Positions 34,078 to 47,111 of a DNA stretch of 64,000 bases are shown here, piece by piece. The DNA lies in NCBI RefSeq assembly GCF_945859705.1, contig NC_079137.1, positions 53,166,552-53,230,551 on the forward strand, in the 5' to 3' direction. The stretch's first letter is position 1. Each line of letters starts with the position of its first letter. A program made the translations under genes and the position numbers. The notes under the pieces were generated by a model. The model did no database searches. It was not told the origin of the DNA and was given only the letters and a program-made list of their open reading frames with translations. The stretch comes from Episyrphus balteatus. Lineage: Eukaryota; Arthropoda; Insecta; Diptera; Syrphidae.

Positions 34078-36327
34078 CATGGGCGTAGCTAGAGATTTCA
34101 TCTAGGGTGGGCCAGATGTTTTCATCGACCTGAAGCCATAACCATGAGTGTGCAATTTTTTTTTACTAGGTCTATATAAGGCAAGTATTGGTTTCGTGTC
34201 GAGGTGTTAATCAAAACCAACATTACGATGGTGGAGAATTAAGAAAAAGTGGATCTAGGAATTCTGTCCGTGCGTCTGTACGTCCATCTGTACACATTTC
34301 CACAGCCATAAACCAGTGGACTGATTTTCTTCAAATTTGGTACAGATGATTTTTATAGAATTCTGAAAGTTGTTTTTTTTTTTTTGTTCTTTTTCTACCT
34401 TAATTACCCCCATACAAATTCTTCAAGTTATACCAAATAACTTGAAACGGCTCTAACGATTTTGATTAAACTTTGCAGGCGTAAAACTGCATTTTTAGTT
34501 TTTCTCAAAAAAGTCTAATAACAAAAAAAATTATTTAACAAAACTTTGCCCTGAATGTCGGCTCTTCCCCAACATCAACAAAATTTCTTTGAAATTCAAA
34601 TCTGTAAACTAACATAAGTGTTAGTTTACAGCAACTACGTGACACAGTCGTGCATTTTATTTAATTTTCGCCTTTAATTGGCAAATAATTTGCCACTCTC
34701 TGTTGTTTTTAATAACTTAAAATTTGCCAAAAGTTTATTTTTAATAATAAATATTCGATCGGTAAATGTGTTTTTTTTTTAATGTGTGTTTTTTGCTCAG
34801 AAGTGTATGTACATATAAAAATAAAAATTTGTAAATAAAAGTTGTTGTATGCGGGTGACTATGTGACTCTAAAGCCATATGTTAAATATTTAGCAGAGGA
34901 TACATTTTTGACATTTGTATTTATGGTGAATAAAACATTATCTTTGGCTCAATTTGAATTTGGATACATTTTTAACGTAGATAAATATTTTTATTCTGCA
35001 AATCGAAAGAAATAATGATTTTAAAAAAAAGTATAAATATTAACAATTTACAAACTTCCAACACGCGTTGTCATGTGAATTTTATTTTTGAGTTGCCATT
35101 AATGGGTAACTAACAATTTTTTTCATCATCAATAAAATGAAATATCTATATTGAAAAATATAAATTTTTCCTAATATACATTCATAATTTTGTACTACTT
35201 TTTCAATTTTCTTTCTTTATTTTCAGTTTTTGATTAGTTATTGAAAAAATACTCCAAAAATTCTGCAAAAAATGTATTCTCTGAAAATAAAAATTAAACC
35301 GGCTCCTAGAGCAGGATAAATTTTTGACAACTGAAATTATCCTTTCACCTCAAAAGTATCAAAAATATATTCTCGGCTTAGTATTTAACCCGATACACAC
35401 ACGGTCTAAGGCCGTGTGTGAATTGCGTTAAATTGTTAACACCGTGTAAAATTTTTGACACTATTGAGGTTAATAAAAAAAATTTCAGCTTTATGGATTA
35501 TTTTTAGAATTTTGTCTGCCTTTTTTCTGCCTGATACTCCTTTTAAATAAAGAAAAAAAAAAAGAATCAGCAAAAAAAATTTAACTCAAATTTAACCCAA
35601 TAAATTTTTAACAGCTGAAATTTTTTTACTAACCTCAATAGTGTCAAGAATTGTACATGCTGTTTACTATTTAACGCAATTCACACACGGCCTAAATTGA
35701 AAAAGCTAATTTTTGAATCCGACGTTTTAGACTGCTCATATAAACGGGGTATTTATACATATCGCTGACTAAGAAAAATATACATAAACACAAGGCTGGT
35801 TCAAAAAAATCGAATTTTTTTTTTTTGATTTTATACTCCGATAGATTGCCAGACATCTCTAGAATATACTCACCAAATATGAAATCTTTGTATTAATGGA
35901 AATGTCCTTCGCTTTGCAAATTTCCATTTTTTATATTATCCTTCTACTAAAAAAAATCATGTTTTTATAAATCGGCTTTTTAGCAGGTTTCTTTACATAT
36001 TCTTGTATGAAATTGAACGCTGTACAAAAAAGGCCTTGGACACCATTTTCGTTTATCTAACCGTTTAAAAGATATTTGACGTCCAAAAATCTAAATTTTG
36101 TAAAAAATTAAATTTAATTGAAAAATTAATTTTAATTTAAAAATTAATTAAATTATTAAACATACATACAGCCCTATAATTCTCAGCAAGCGATATTAAA
36201 AAAAAAATGTTAGTGGGAGCTAATACCAGACTAAAGGTTCCGTAGAACTTTCGGTTTTTTTAGGGTGGGCCATTGATTTTCTAGGGTGGGCCTGGCCCAC
36301 CCAGGACCCCTCATTCCTACGCGCATG
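34078..36327. mobile_element. hAT-type element (2.25 kb) with exact 8-bp duplication
   Basis: CATGGGCGTAG at the left and CTACGCGCATG at the right are inverted with one mismatch, flanked by ACTACACC (34070-34077, 36328-36335). GGGTGGGCC recurs near both ends. It carries a fragment of the 29740 repeat family and the palindrome at 35409-35693. No transposase frame. Confidence 0.9.
35409..35693. mobile_element. Palindromic MITE nested in the hAT-type element
   Basis: AGGCCGTGTGTGAATTGCGT / ACGCAATTCACACACGGCCT are exact inverse ends. The arms continue through AACCTCAATAGTGTCA. Length is 285 bp, with TAA-like flanks on both sides. Confidence 0.8.
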
Positions 36328-36578
36328 ACTACACCCTTATACAGGATCCAATTCAGCCCACTTTCGGCCTACTTCTAACTTCTATACCAATGAAGCAATC
36401 TTTTGTGAATGCAGTCTTTAAAATTCAGTTACACAATTGAATAAAAAGATTGCATTCATTGACTTATATTTGAGACTTAGACTTCAAATTTTGCAAATTA
36501 CCAATAATTTTTCGTGAAATGGTTGCAATCTTTTTTTAACCATTTTAGTCCAGTGCATTTATAATTTGACCCAGCAGT

Positions 36579-37136
36579 TTGTACCACCCCCAAATTTTTT
36601 TTGCTCATTCGATAAAGCATTGGCTGAATATCATTACCCTGATTTTTCGCACTCGCGAAAGTGAATTTGTTTTATATTTAAGTCTCTTCATTTCGTAAAA
36701 AGGGGTATTTTTTAACAAAAAAATATTAATAACTTTATTAATTATAGCTATAGAAAAAAAAAATTTTATAGCAGAGTTGTAGAGAATTTTAAGGCATATA
36801 ATCTTTTCTCGATACGTTTTTTCATAATTTTGATAAAAAGTGCTCAAATCTTTAAAATTGTCATTTTTTTGTTTTTTTTACTTTCTTGGCTTGTAACTTT
36901 TTTAATATTCAGAATATCGAAAAAGTGTTCTTAAGATAAAAGACGCGAAATTTAATTTCCTACGTTTCTTGTAGGTACACTACTTTTATGTAGGATAAAT
37001 AGAAATCGAGATATTCAACAAAAACTAAAATTCAAGATGGCGGCCGAAAGGTGAATTTCGCGAGTGCGAAAAGTCAGGGTAATGATATTCAGCCAATTCT
37101 CTATCGAAGGAGCAAAAAAATTTGGGGGTGGTACAA
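36579..37136. mobile_element. 558-bp inverted-end element
   Basis: TTGTACCACCCCCAAATTTT / AAATTTGGGGGTGGTACAA are followed by about 100-bp arms (TGGCTGAATATCATTACCCT and CGCACTCGCGAAA with their inverses). Non-coding. Confidence 0.8.
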
Positions 37137-37805
37137 TTTTGATTAAAATTTTTGTGTGTAGTATTTCACATAAGAGCCAACTTTTAAAATAAAAAAAATA
37201 TTTTTTGTACCGTTATTAACGGTACCTGTCATAGAACGGTTTTTTTCGTTTCTGAATATCTCGTACAACATAAACCCGATTTAAATGAAAATTTGTATAA
37301 AAAAGTGTGTAAGTAAAGATAATATTGAAATTTTAGAAAATTTTCAGAAAACGCATTTTTGGTTTTTTAAAAAATATTTCAAATTTTTTTTTTGAAAAAT
37401 CAATTTTTTGAAAACGGATCAATGAAAAATTTTGAAATTTAGTTGTTATGTGTAAATTAATTTTTTCTTCAAAATGGCATACCAACTTTTTTTTGAAAAA
37501 TGTTAAAAAATTTTTATATATAAAAAATTATTTTTTTAAAAAACGGCTCCTACAATTTTCGAAAATTTTTTTCTAAAAATACTTTTTTATACAAGAAATA
37601 AAATGGCATATTTGTTTTTTTTTTTAAGATAATTTATAACGGAGTTTAATTAATTATAAAAACAGATTTAATTTTTTTATACTAGGTACTTATGAAATTT
37701 CTTCAAAATATCAAATTTTGAATTTCTTGAATTAAAAGCTTTAACATTATAGTCACTTTAAGCATAAGAGCAAGTACGTGCGACCCCAGTCGTGCAATTT
37801 AATTA
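37134..37805. repeat. Dispersed repeat, copy b
   Basis: Partner of 29740-30395. It begins immediately at the end of the inverted-end element 36579-37136 and sits inside the foldback 36395-37965. Confidence 0.7.
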
Positions 37806-37965
37806 ATATTGATTTTCATAGCTTGGGTTCGAAAGGGTTAAAAAAAAGATTGCAATCATTTTACGAAAAATGATTTGAAGTCTTAAGTCTCAAATATAAG
37901 TCAATGAATGCAATCTTTTAATAGAAGTTATTAAAGATTGCATTCCAAAAAGATTGAAATCTTTT

Positions 37966-40700
37966 ACAACTCTGCAATGGATATAGTTTCTGAGATAATA
38001 TGGCTTCAAAAACCAGAAAAACCGTAATTGACTAACTGTCTGAACTTACTCACTGACAGATCATCAAAATTATGGAGCACTTCCAGTTATCATAGTAACT
38101 TGAAATTTTGCACAGTGATTGTCTTGCGGTAGGTACCAAAATTCTAACTTCTAAGGTTGGATTTTAATTACCAATTTTTAAAGTTGTTTAAATCTTTCCA
38201 AAGTAAGCAATTAAAATTTAACTGATACAAGTTTAAAATCCAACATTACAACTTGGTACACTTTTATATCTCAATGCTTTTTGTCAGCATAATTTAAACA
38301 TTAGGAGAACTTGGCTCTTTTTGTAAGAGTTATGTATGTATTATGTTTTTGTTGTGATCTACTTTACTCGATAAGACATATTAAAAGATTAACAGTTGCG
38401 TTGTGCAGGTTCTAGGAAAAAAAATTTTTCTTATAATGCAGGTAGTACGTAGTATTGCTGTGGTTGACAAGCAAAAAGAATGTATTGACGAAATTAATGA
38501 TTTTAAACAGAAGGGCCTACAACTTGCGAAGCAAAATATATTTTCCAGTTCAAGTCAGTCAACAAAAAGAAAAATTAATAAACAATGAGCTATGAACCCT
38601 TCAACAACCTTATAAGATTTTGACTTCAATGATAGAATTAGTTAAAAAATTTTACAGGCTTCTAGACAAGATCATTGAAATGCAGATAGATGTGAGATAC
38701 AACCTGTTTTTTAAAAATATCACTTTATTTACAGTTGAATTTAAGAGAAGTGAACCTTTGTTTCTTTGTCAACTTTGATCTGGATTTATCTGAGAATGCA
38801 ACCATCAGGTGAAATACTGCAACTGATACATAATTATTGAGTTGCACTCAAAAAGGATCAAATTTAAAATAAAAATTGAAGAAGAATTGAATTGAACAAT
38901 ATATTTGGACATTATGTATCTTTTTCATTAGTAGGTCGTAGTTAAACTAAATCTTACTTAACGCGCTGATAAACAAACATTTACATATTTGTTGACTTGA
39001 ATTAAAAATTCAAATTCTCCATCTGGTACAGATTTTTCTTAAACTCGTCAACAAAAAGGGGGCTGGCTTCAGGTTATTTAAATTAGTATTTAAGGTAAGG
39101 TGTTCTCTTATGTTAATTTGTTTTTTTATTTTTAAAAAACAAGAACCAGAAAAACAAAATACTTGTTTTAAATGTTATTAATTCTTTCTTGATCTGATAC
39201 ACCTAAGCGGGAGATATTTTTATTGATGTTTTTGATTACTGGGATGTTTTGGTTTTCATATATAAATGGAATGTATCTCCAATGTAGTTTTTAGTTAAAC
39301 TCGAGGTGTAAAGAATTAAAGATTAAAATATAAAACTAGTCAAGAAGAACTAGAGAGTTAGTTAAAAATTTGGTACAAAATTAAAGTCTTTTGGAAAAAT
39401 ACTGAACGATATTATCTATCATACGAGTGAAAATGGTACGACTCAAAGTTATAAAATACTCATGTGCAAATATTTTTTCAAAATTCTGACAAAAGTTTTT
39501 TTTTTAAATTGTTATATTTTTCTTCAATATCTTATACATTTAACTATAGTAAATTTGATTAAAGTGGTTGTGAGCATTTTTGATACAAGAAAAAGTCATG
39601 TGATTTAACTAAATTCCTGTTTAGTGATTTTGATCAGGTCATACATAAAAAAAACTACTTAAAAACATCACTTGTTGCATTAAAAAAAGTAACAAAAAGT
39701 TCAAAATTTTCTATAAGTAAATAAATTATGGAAAACTTGTTTTAGGTGTATTTGATCTTACGACTAAATATTAATTTGAAGTGATTTGAAGCCGCTGTTA
39801 CCAGGGAAAATGAAAAAAAGTATTCAACATTGTAATTCAACAATATCGAAATCAAACCAGAATTTTATTCGGTTATCTATTTTATTGTCTTATAATATTC
39901 TTGATCACATTTTTTTAACTTTATGGAAGTCTAGATTCGTCTAAAGTTTTACAAATACCAGTTTCGTTCACAGTTAATCAGTTACTGAACATTTTCTTAC
40001 AAAACAAAAATTAATATTAAAAACAAAACAGCCATGCCAATTATTTGATTTGAAAAGTCGATGAATATAAGTAAAGAATTGGTGATACACAATTTTATAT
40101 ACAATTTTGAATAAAAATTAAAAAAAAAGAGAAAATGTTCCACATACGCCATAGTGACCGTTTCAGTTTAGTTATAAAAAAGGAAGAAATTTAAATTCTT
40201 TTAAATCTGGAAATTTAGTAAGTTCGAGTAATGTGGTTACTTGTTGTTTTCAAAATATAAAGAAATCAACTTCTATGTATGTGTGTTTGTCTGTGTCTGA
40301 CTCTGAAATTGAATTACTATAGATTTCGAAGTTAAGGGTTTTTGGTGATTCCCTAAATGGAGTATAATTGATTTTTTTAGGACCAAAATTAATGACCCTT
40401 GCCATATGACCAAAATGCAAAATCATGTTTTTGTAAAAACGATTTGATTACAAAAAATTACATGTAATATGACAAATAAGGTTGTACTTTTTGAATAAAA
40501 AAAAAATATTTTTTGGACCGCTGGCGTTGTTAAGGGTAGGTACTTCATAGAACCAATTTTAATGATATAACAACTTTTTTTCATAAGAAGCTTCACTTTT
40601 TTACAATGAGAGCAAGTTCCTGTGACAAAGTGCGTTTTATTATTTATTTTTCAATATTTTATCTTTAAAGGTAAAATTAAAAAAAAAAATCGTTTGCAGC
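37966..40700. other. AT-rich interval upstream of Hpd
   Basis: No gene is recognised. 40143-40168 repeats the CACATACGCCATAGTGACCG word. 40340-40640 is a worn member of the 29740 family. The missing first Hpd exon may lie in this region or further left. Confidence 0.45.
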
Positions 40701-40708
40701 TAAACAAG

Positions 40709-41906
40709 TAGGGCTGTAAAAGTAACGACAAAATGAGTACCCGCATGTATACGTTACTTTTGATACTAGTACCCGCATCAATAATATCGTTACTCGTTAC
40801 TTTCGTATGTTTCGCATTTTTCGCATATTTCGTATGTTTCGTGTGTTTCGCATGCTTCGTTACTTTTGCATGCTTCGTGTGTTTCGTACATTTCGTATAT
40901 TTCCTGTATTTGATACGTTTCGTATGTTTGGTATTTTAAGTATGTTTCGTACATTGGTATAAGGGTGTAAAAATTTTTTTTTTGGAAAAAAAACTAATAA
41001 CAATTTCTATAATCTAAGCTACATTTTAAGGTCATAAACATTAAAATTAGTTGCGGAATTCTCATGTTATAAGAGTTTAAAGGTAGCTATATTGAATTTT
41101 TTCGTTTTTTTTTTTAATCAAACGTGGAAACTTTTTTGATTTTTTTCCAAATTTTTAGACAAAACTTTGGTAATTTTTTGTTTATATTCTTTCAGTAATC
41201 TTATCACAATTCTTTAGAGACCTTTATTTCAAAAGTGCAACGCGCAGATCTCGAAAAATTAACACTTTAATACAACCATGTCGAACAATTTTTCATTTAT
41301 TTTTTCTATTGAGAGTGATTTTCAAACCTCGTTTTCTCTGCTTTTTTTTGTGTTGAAAATTTTGCACCGAAAATAAACTAATTTTTTGAAAAACCAAAAA
41401 ACTTTTGTACATTCTTAAGCTTAATATCAATACCATTAACCCCAAGGCCATAAACAGATTGGTTGCGTGTCGTGGATATACATATTTCGGCCAAATAGAG
41501 AAAATACAAAAACGTCTCTTTTGATATTTCTGTATAAATTATCGACAACACAATGATTATTGAACCTTGGCACTACTGTTTTAATCGAGACAAAAGTAAA
41601 CTCCAGATAATTATCTGCAGTTAGCATTCTGACTATGGTTACGATACCGACACGAGATGCGAAATGCGACAAATTGAGTGTATCAATTCATTTCGTATCT
41701 CTTACATCGGATTTAGTATTGAAACTGGAATCGCGTCGTTACTCGTATGTTTCGTATCTCGTACGTTTCGTATGTTTCGTTACTTCAGTACCCAGTAACG
41801 AAACATACGAGTAACGATACTGTTTAGAAAGTAACGTTTCGTTACTCGTTACTGAAGTGAATACCCGCATTTTAGTAACGAATACATACGATTTGCTACA
41901 GCTCTA
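40709..41906. mobile_element. hAT-type element (1.2 kb) built on short tandem repeats
   Basis: TAGGGCTGTA / TACAGCTCTA ends are flanked by TAAACAAG (40701-40708, 41907-41914). The left part (40790-40960) is a minisatellite of 8-10-bp words around TTTCGTATGT. The right part (41735-41890) repeats CGTTACT, ACGAAACATACGAGTAACGA and TTTCGTATG in both orientations. The plus-strand frame at 40733-40939 (FVCFACFV repeats) is produced by the minisatellite. Confidence 0.9.
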
Positions 41907-41914
41907 TAAACAAG

Positions 41915-42896
41915 CAAGAAGCCTTTTATGGTCTAAAATATTTTGAATTCTAAGAAAATTGAATGCATATGAAATTTGATGAAATAAGGACTTTGAAAGT
42001 CTACTGCTTTACATCTTTTTTAACAATTTTTCTTAAATACATCATTTTACAAGTAGTAATGAGCATTTTTAATTTTTCTTTTCTGTATCGATTAAAATTT
42101 CTATTGTACAAAAAAAGTCGAAACTAAAAAAAATGTTTTGATTAATTGGACTTAAACTTCTGAGGTGACCCAGAAAAATTATTCTAGTGCATCTTGCTTA
42201 TTTATTCTGCATTCAGGTCAGGAGCATATTTACCATTGGGGCAGACACGTGGCCCCCAGAAGAAAATCTGAAAAAAAATTAATTTGTAATTTTGTTTACT
42301 TTAATGCATAGGCTTGTTCACTGTGAACTCATATCTGTAGACCAAAACTTGTTTCGAAACTTTGATCTTGAGATATCTGCCCTCCGAATGTAAGAAAATT
42401 TGTTTGGATGCAAATAACTCAGCAACCAGACTTTCAAGAAACTTATGATTTTTAGTTCTGAATACAGCTTGCAGAAACCTTTCTTATGATGTCTCACTCG
42501 ATGGGTTCGAAGAATTTTATTAAAACACATTTTTTTTGATTTTATAGAAAAAAAAAAAAGAAACTTTTTTGAACAGAGCTTCTAGAGATATATCTTTTAA
42601 ATTCCTAAAACAAATAGATTTGTATAGGATCTTCAAGATGTTGTTGTTGTTGTTGTTCAAAAATTATAATGAAATTGAAGGAAAACAACAGCCTAACTGC
42701 AATTATGGAATCATACGAAAAATGAATTTTTGTATTTTTTTCTTTAATGATGAAAAGCTTCATTAGCCAGTTTTTTTTTATTTCTACAAAGTGTTTGATA
42801 TTTAAATTTTAAATGTTGTTTTATACTGCACTGTATTAAAAATTATTAAAAATTACAAATTAACTCATTATAATATTATTTTAAACCTATTTTCAG
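41915..42896. other. Interval and intron upstream of the first visible Hpd exon
   Basis: 42320-42510 is a repeat (CTGTAGACCAAAACTTGTTTC, TTATGATGTCTCACTCGATG) that recurs at 45930-46115 and 46320-46400 and inverted at about 59860-60100. The acceptor TATTTTCAG precedes 42897. No start exon identified. Confidence 0.5.
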
Positions 42897-44465
42897 ACCT
42901 CTTATACTGACAAGGGCCCTAAGGTATGTTAATTTATCAATTTTCTATTTTTTTCTTATTACAAACTCTTTTAATTTGCACCAACTTAGCCAAGTGCTGG
43001 AACATTCCTTAGCTTTGATCATATAACATTTTATGTGGGAAATGCCAAACAAGCTGCCAGCTATTATACCACCCGATTAGGATTTGAGCCATTAGGATAT
43101 CAAGGATTAGAAACCGGAAGCCGTAACTATGCCAAACATGCTGTTAAACAAAATAAAGTAAGTTAACAAATTAATAATCGTTATTAAAAAAAAATAACAA
43201 CAATTTAAAAGTTAATTATAAACTATCAAATTCAATTTATCATCTCGTTTAGAATTTATTTAATAGCTCGTAAATAAAATTTAAATTTTATTTGTTTGTT
43301 TTTTTCTTTAAATTTATATTTGTAGATTACTTTTGTTTTTGTATCATCATATCTTCCAAATGATTCGGAACATGGCGAGCATTTAGTTAGACATGGAGAT
43401 GGTGTTAAGGACATTGCTTTTGAAGTCGAACAACTTGATGAAATTGTACAAGTTAGTATAATCAAAAAACCACAATTATTAGAAATTTATAACTCATAAA
43501 TTTTTTCCTAATAAAAGTATGCAAAACAAAGAGGTGCTAAAATTATCCGTGATATTTGGGAGGAAAGTGATGAAAATGGAACTGTACGATTTGCTACTTT
43601 ACAAACGGTGAGTAAATGAGGACTAAAGTCTAGAATAGCTCATTTACGAAAACCTTGTTTTAACAGTACGGTGATACCCATCATACCCTAGTCGATCGCA
43701 AACACTACAGTGGTCCATTTTTGCCCGGCTACAAGGCATCTAAACCAGATCCACTATTACATTTACTCCCTCCAATAAAACTTAACTTTATCGATCATGT
43801 TGTTGGAAATCAACCAGATCTTCAAATGGAAGCAGTTGCCAAATGGTACGAACAAATGTTACAATTCCATCGTTTTTGGTCCGTCGATGATTCACAAATC
43901 CATACAGAATATTCATCGTTACGTTCAATTGTCATGAGTAACTATGAAGAAACTGTTAAAATACCTATCAATGAACCAGCAAATGGTAAAAAGAAATCAC
44001 AAATTCAGGAATTTGTTGATTATTATGGTGGAGCTGGTGTCCAACATATTGCTTTAAATACTGATGATATTGTTGGAGCTATACGTAATTTGAGGGCACG
44101 CGGTATGGAGTTTTTGTCGGTGCCAAATAGTTATTATGAACTATTGAAAAAACAACTTCAAAGTAGTAGTACAAAGATTAAGGAAAATATGGATGTTTTG
44201 CAGGAATTGAATATTTTGATTGATTATGATGAAAATGGATATCTTTTGCAGATATTTACGAAAAATATGCAAGATAGACCGACACTTTTTATTGAAGTTA
44301 TTCAGCGACATAATCATAATGTAAGATTATTTGTTTTATAACATTTTTTTTTATAAAAATAAATAATAAATTCTATATTTTTTTAAATAGGGTTTTGGTG
44401 CCGGAAATTTCAAGGCCTTGTTTTCAGCAATAGAAATTGAGCAAGAAAGGAGAGGCAATTTGTAA
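42897..44465 (+). CDS. Hpd: 4-hydroxyphenylpyruvate dioxygenase, missing only its initiator exon
   Basis: Exons are 42897-42923, 42990-43157, 43326-43451, 43518-43607, 43667-44320 and 44391-44465. All are phase 0 with GT-AG borders, giving 379 residues plus stop TAA. HPD converts 4-hydroxyphenylpyruvate to homogentisate in tyrosine catabolism, using non-haem Fe(II) and O2 in the cytosol. Both glyoxalase-fold halves are present. Counting the missing Met as residue 1, the iron ligands are H182 (NFIDHVVGN), H265 (GVQHIALNTD) and E348 (FIEVIQR), followed by the C-terminal GFGAGNFKALF motif. Animal HPDs are about 380-393 aa, so only the start codon seems absent. The first visible exon begins ACC TCT TAT, so an upstream exon should end in ATG; I could not place it. 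AATAAA at 44546-44551 is the likely polyA signal. The gene looks intact and functional. Confidence 0.97.
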
Positions 44466-44545
44466 GAGGATCATCATTGTTTTTTTTTATTGAAGTAAAT
44501 TTTTGTTTTTATAGAAAATTGTATTATAAAACATAAAAGAAACAA

Positions 44546-44551
44546 AATAAA
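44546..44551 (+). terminator. Polyadenylation signal of Hpd
   Basis: AATAAA 81 bp after the stop codon, followed by TGTAATG and T-rich sequence. Confidence 0.55.
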
Positions 44552-44922
44552 TGTAATGTTTTGGGAAATTTTTGAAAAAAGTGAGTTTGTACCATTTATT
44601 ATGCAATTTTTTGCTGTTAAATAGGCGAGTTTAATTGTTCTGGACGTCTTTGAAAAAAATTGGATTGAATGCATTTTTACCATCATAGTCTTGCATGCAT
44701 GCGGAAAAAAGACAAATTATATCTGTATTAAATTAAGCAAAATTCTGCATGTTTTTTTTTTGTTGCCAAGAAGACTGCCCCCTTAAAATGAGCGGTCTTA
44801 AAGGTGAACATCACATCACTCTTAAAATTTTGAGTAAATTGCGAAAAATCGCCAATTTGTATGTTTTGTTTGCTCACTCCGGTTTTTAAGACAGAAGATA
44901 ATTTGTATAAGGAATTATAGAT

Positions 44923-45744
44923 GGGTAATTCCATGAAAAAGTGGACACGAATTTTGAAGAAATTATGCAGTTTTTTTTACTTTTTGTAATAGCAAATTAC
45001 TATTTAAAAACGGTAACACTTTATGCAAGTTGCAAGAAAAGATTCTTTGTTGTATTCCCTTATGGATAGAAATTAAATTCAAGGAGAATAAATAATCTTA
45101 AAGCATTTTTAAAGCATAAGCTGCCAACTACAGAAGAATTTCACATGAAAATGACGGAAAAACAAGCCCACAGAAAATTGGATGAATCTAATAGTGACCA
45201 TGACAATATGCCCTCGTGATTGCTAAAATAAATTAACATTTAAGCAAGCTTCGTTACACAATATTCGATTTAAAAAAAACTTGAGTGAAAATGCATCTTT
45301 TCTTTACTTTTGGAACCACAAATCGCAGGTAACATGAGTTACCAAAATAATGTAGCGTGAGTTACCTAAACATTTTAAAATTTTTCCTCGAAATATCGAA
45401 TAAATGTTTGGTTTTGTCACTAATATTAAAAGTTTGTAATTTTTTATGTATGGAATCTTCATTTAAAACAAATTAAGATTCTTAATTTCGCAGAAAAACT
45501 TCATACTGTGGGACTCTTAAATCTCGTGTCCGATTTTTGTAACGTGAGTTACCATCATACTTTTATTTATCCCAAGCAAATACTAAAATTAAAGAAAATT
45601 TGTTTTGTTAATTATGAAAGTAATAGTTATGCTCCGTTCATGGATAGTAATTTCGTATCAATTTATATTAAAATTAACAAAAAAAAAATTATTTATGTAT
45701 CGGAAATTTTTGTGAATGTAACGTGAGTTACCATGGAATTGCCC
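44923..45744. mobile_element. 822-bp non-autonomous element, copy 2
   Basis: Collinear with the copy at 7395, with the same 13-bp inverted ends, flanked by AGAT on both sides (44919-44922, 45745-45748). The 16-bp motif recurs at 45328, 45351, 45539 and 45717, one copy changed to TGTAGCGTGAGTTACC. It lies 458 bp beyond the Hpd stop codon. Differences from copy 1 are scattered substitutions and small indels. Confidence 0.85.
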
Positions 45745-45748
45745 AGAT

Positions 45749-47110
45749 CTATTTTGGAACTATAAATTTGTAAGAAAAAAAAACCTTTCTTTTGATGTCT
45801 CATTCGTTGTGTTTGGAGGAAATTTTTTTTAAATGCATTTTTTTCGGCAAGGGGTTAACGTTGATTTTGTTTTTCAAAAATAAAAGAAAAAAATTATAAT
45901 CAATATTCTTATTAAAATACAAGGCCTTTTCACTTTGAACTCATATCCGTAAACCAAAACTTGTTTCAGGCCTTGATTCGAAAATATCTGCTTGTAATGT
46001 AAGAAAAAGAAAATATCTAACTATTTATAATAATAATAATTCAGCAACCAGATTCTCAGCTATGAATAGAGCCTAAAGAGACCTTTCTTTTGATGTCTCA
46101 TTCGATGGATTTGGATGAAATTTTTGAAAATGTATTTTTTTTAGGCAAGGGGTTAACCTTGATTTTTTCTCGAAAATCCGAAAAAATTAAATTTGTAATT
46201 TCTTGTGATTCGATGAATTTAGAGGAAAGTTTTGCAAATTCATTTTTTTCGGCAAGGAATATTTTCCTTGGATATTTTTCGAAAATCTTATAAATATAAA
46301 TTTGTAATTTTCTTACCTAAACGCAAAAGACTGTTTATTGTGAACTAATATCTGAAAACCAAAGCTTGTTTCAAGACTATTCCCCAAATATCGACCTCCG
46401 AATGTTTTATACGCTTTGCTCTTAAATTTCTTCCTTACAACGATTGTTTCAACCTGCCATAATATGAAAAACGCATACAAAACTTCTTCAGTTGCAAAAT
46501 TTATAAAATGGCGTGTTTTTACAATGGTTTAATCCATCTTTCTTCATCAGCTTAGTTAATCCCAAATTGATGCTCCATCTATTAGTTTAAATTGGTATAA
46601 ATTATACACGTGGGTCCCTCTTTCAAAGATTTGAACATTAACTATTGAATTTAAAAGGACAAACTGTGGTATAAATTAGCCTCTTAATGCCATGACCAAA
46701 CTTTTTAACTTAAACCATTCATCGTTAGATTTCAATTTAAGAAGTTGGTTGAACTAGTTGTGCATTTAACATTCAGCCCTTTTTTCGGAGAAATTTTCCA
46801 CCCGAAATATTTTTTTATTCGCCCGGAATTTAAAATCCTATTGCGAGTTTCACATGAAGGGAATAAGCATTTTTCTCTAAACTAGTTTCTTGTTCTTCAC
46901 CTAAATTAAAGTGAGAAAGGAGCTGTTGACTACCTCACATATTAGTTGAAAAAAGGTCAAAATACGAGACGTTTTTCGGACTTGAAGAACTTATCGCTTA
47001 TAACTCACAATAGTGGAAAAGTGAAATTAAATTTTTTCGGGTGGAATTTTATATGACATGAAACTCAAGTTTTTAAATAACATCATTCATTTGAGTATTC
47101 AGCCTTTACA
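45749..47110. other. Hpd to 47-kb interval
   Basis: Contains two more copies of the ACCAAAACTTGTTTC repeat. The rest is AT-rich without a gene. Confidence 0.45.
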
Positions 47111-47111
47111 C

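Larger units (their letters stand above)
36395..37965. mobile_element. Foldback element split by later insertions
   Basis: 36395-36560 and 37836-37965 are inverse copies (AAAGATTGCATTCATTGACT / AGTCAATGAATGCAATCTTT, and CTTATATTTGAGACTTAGAC with its inverse). Between them sit the 36579-37136 element and the 37134-37805 repeat. Confidence 0.7.

Noticed and set aside
40733..40939. FVCFACFV-type hydrophobic frame as a membrane protein
   Set aside because: It is the translation of a TTTCGTATG minisatellite inside a hAT element.
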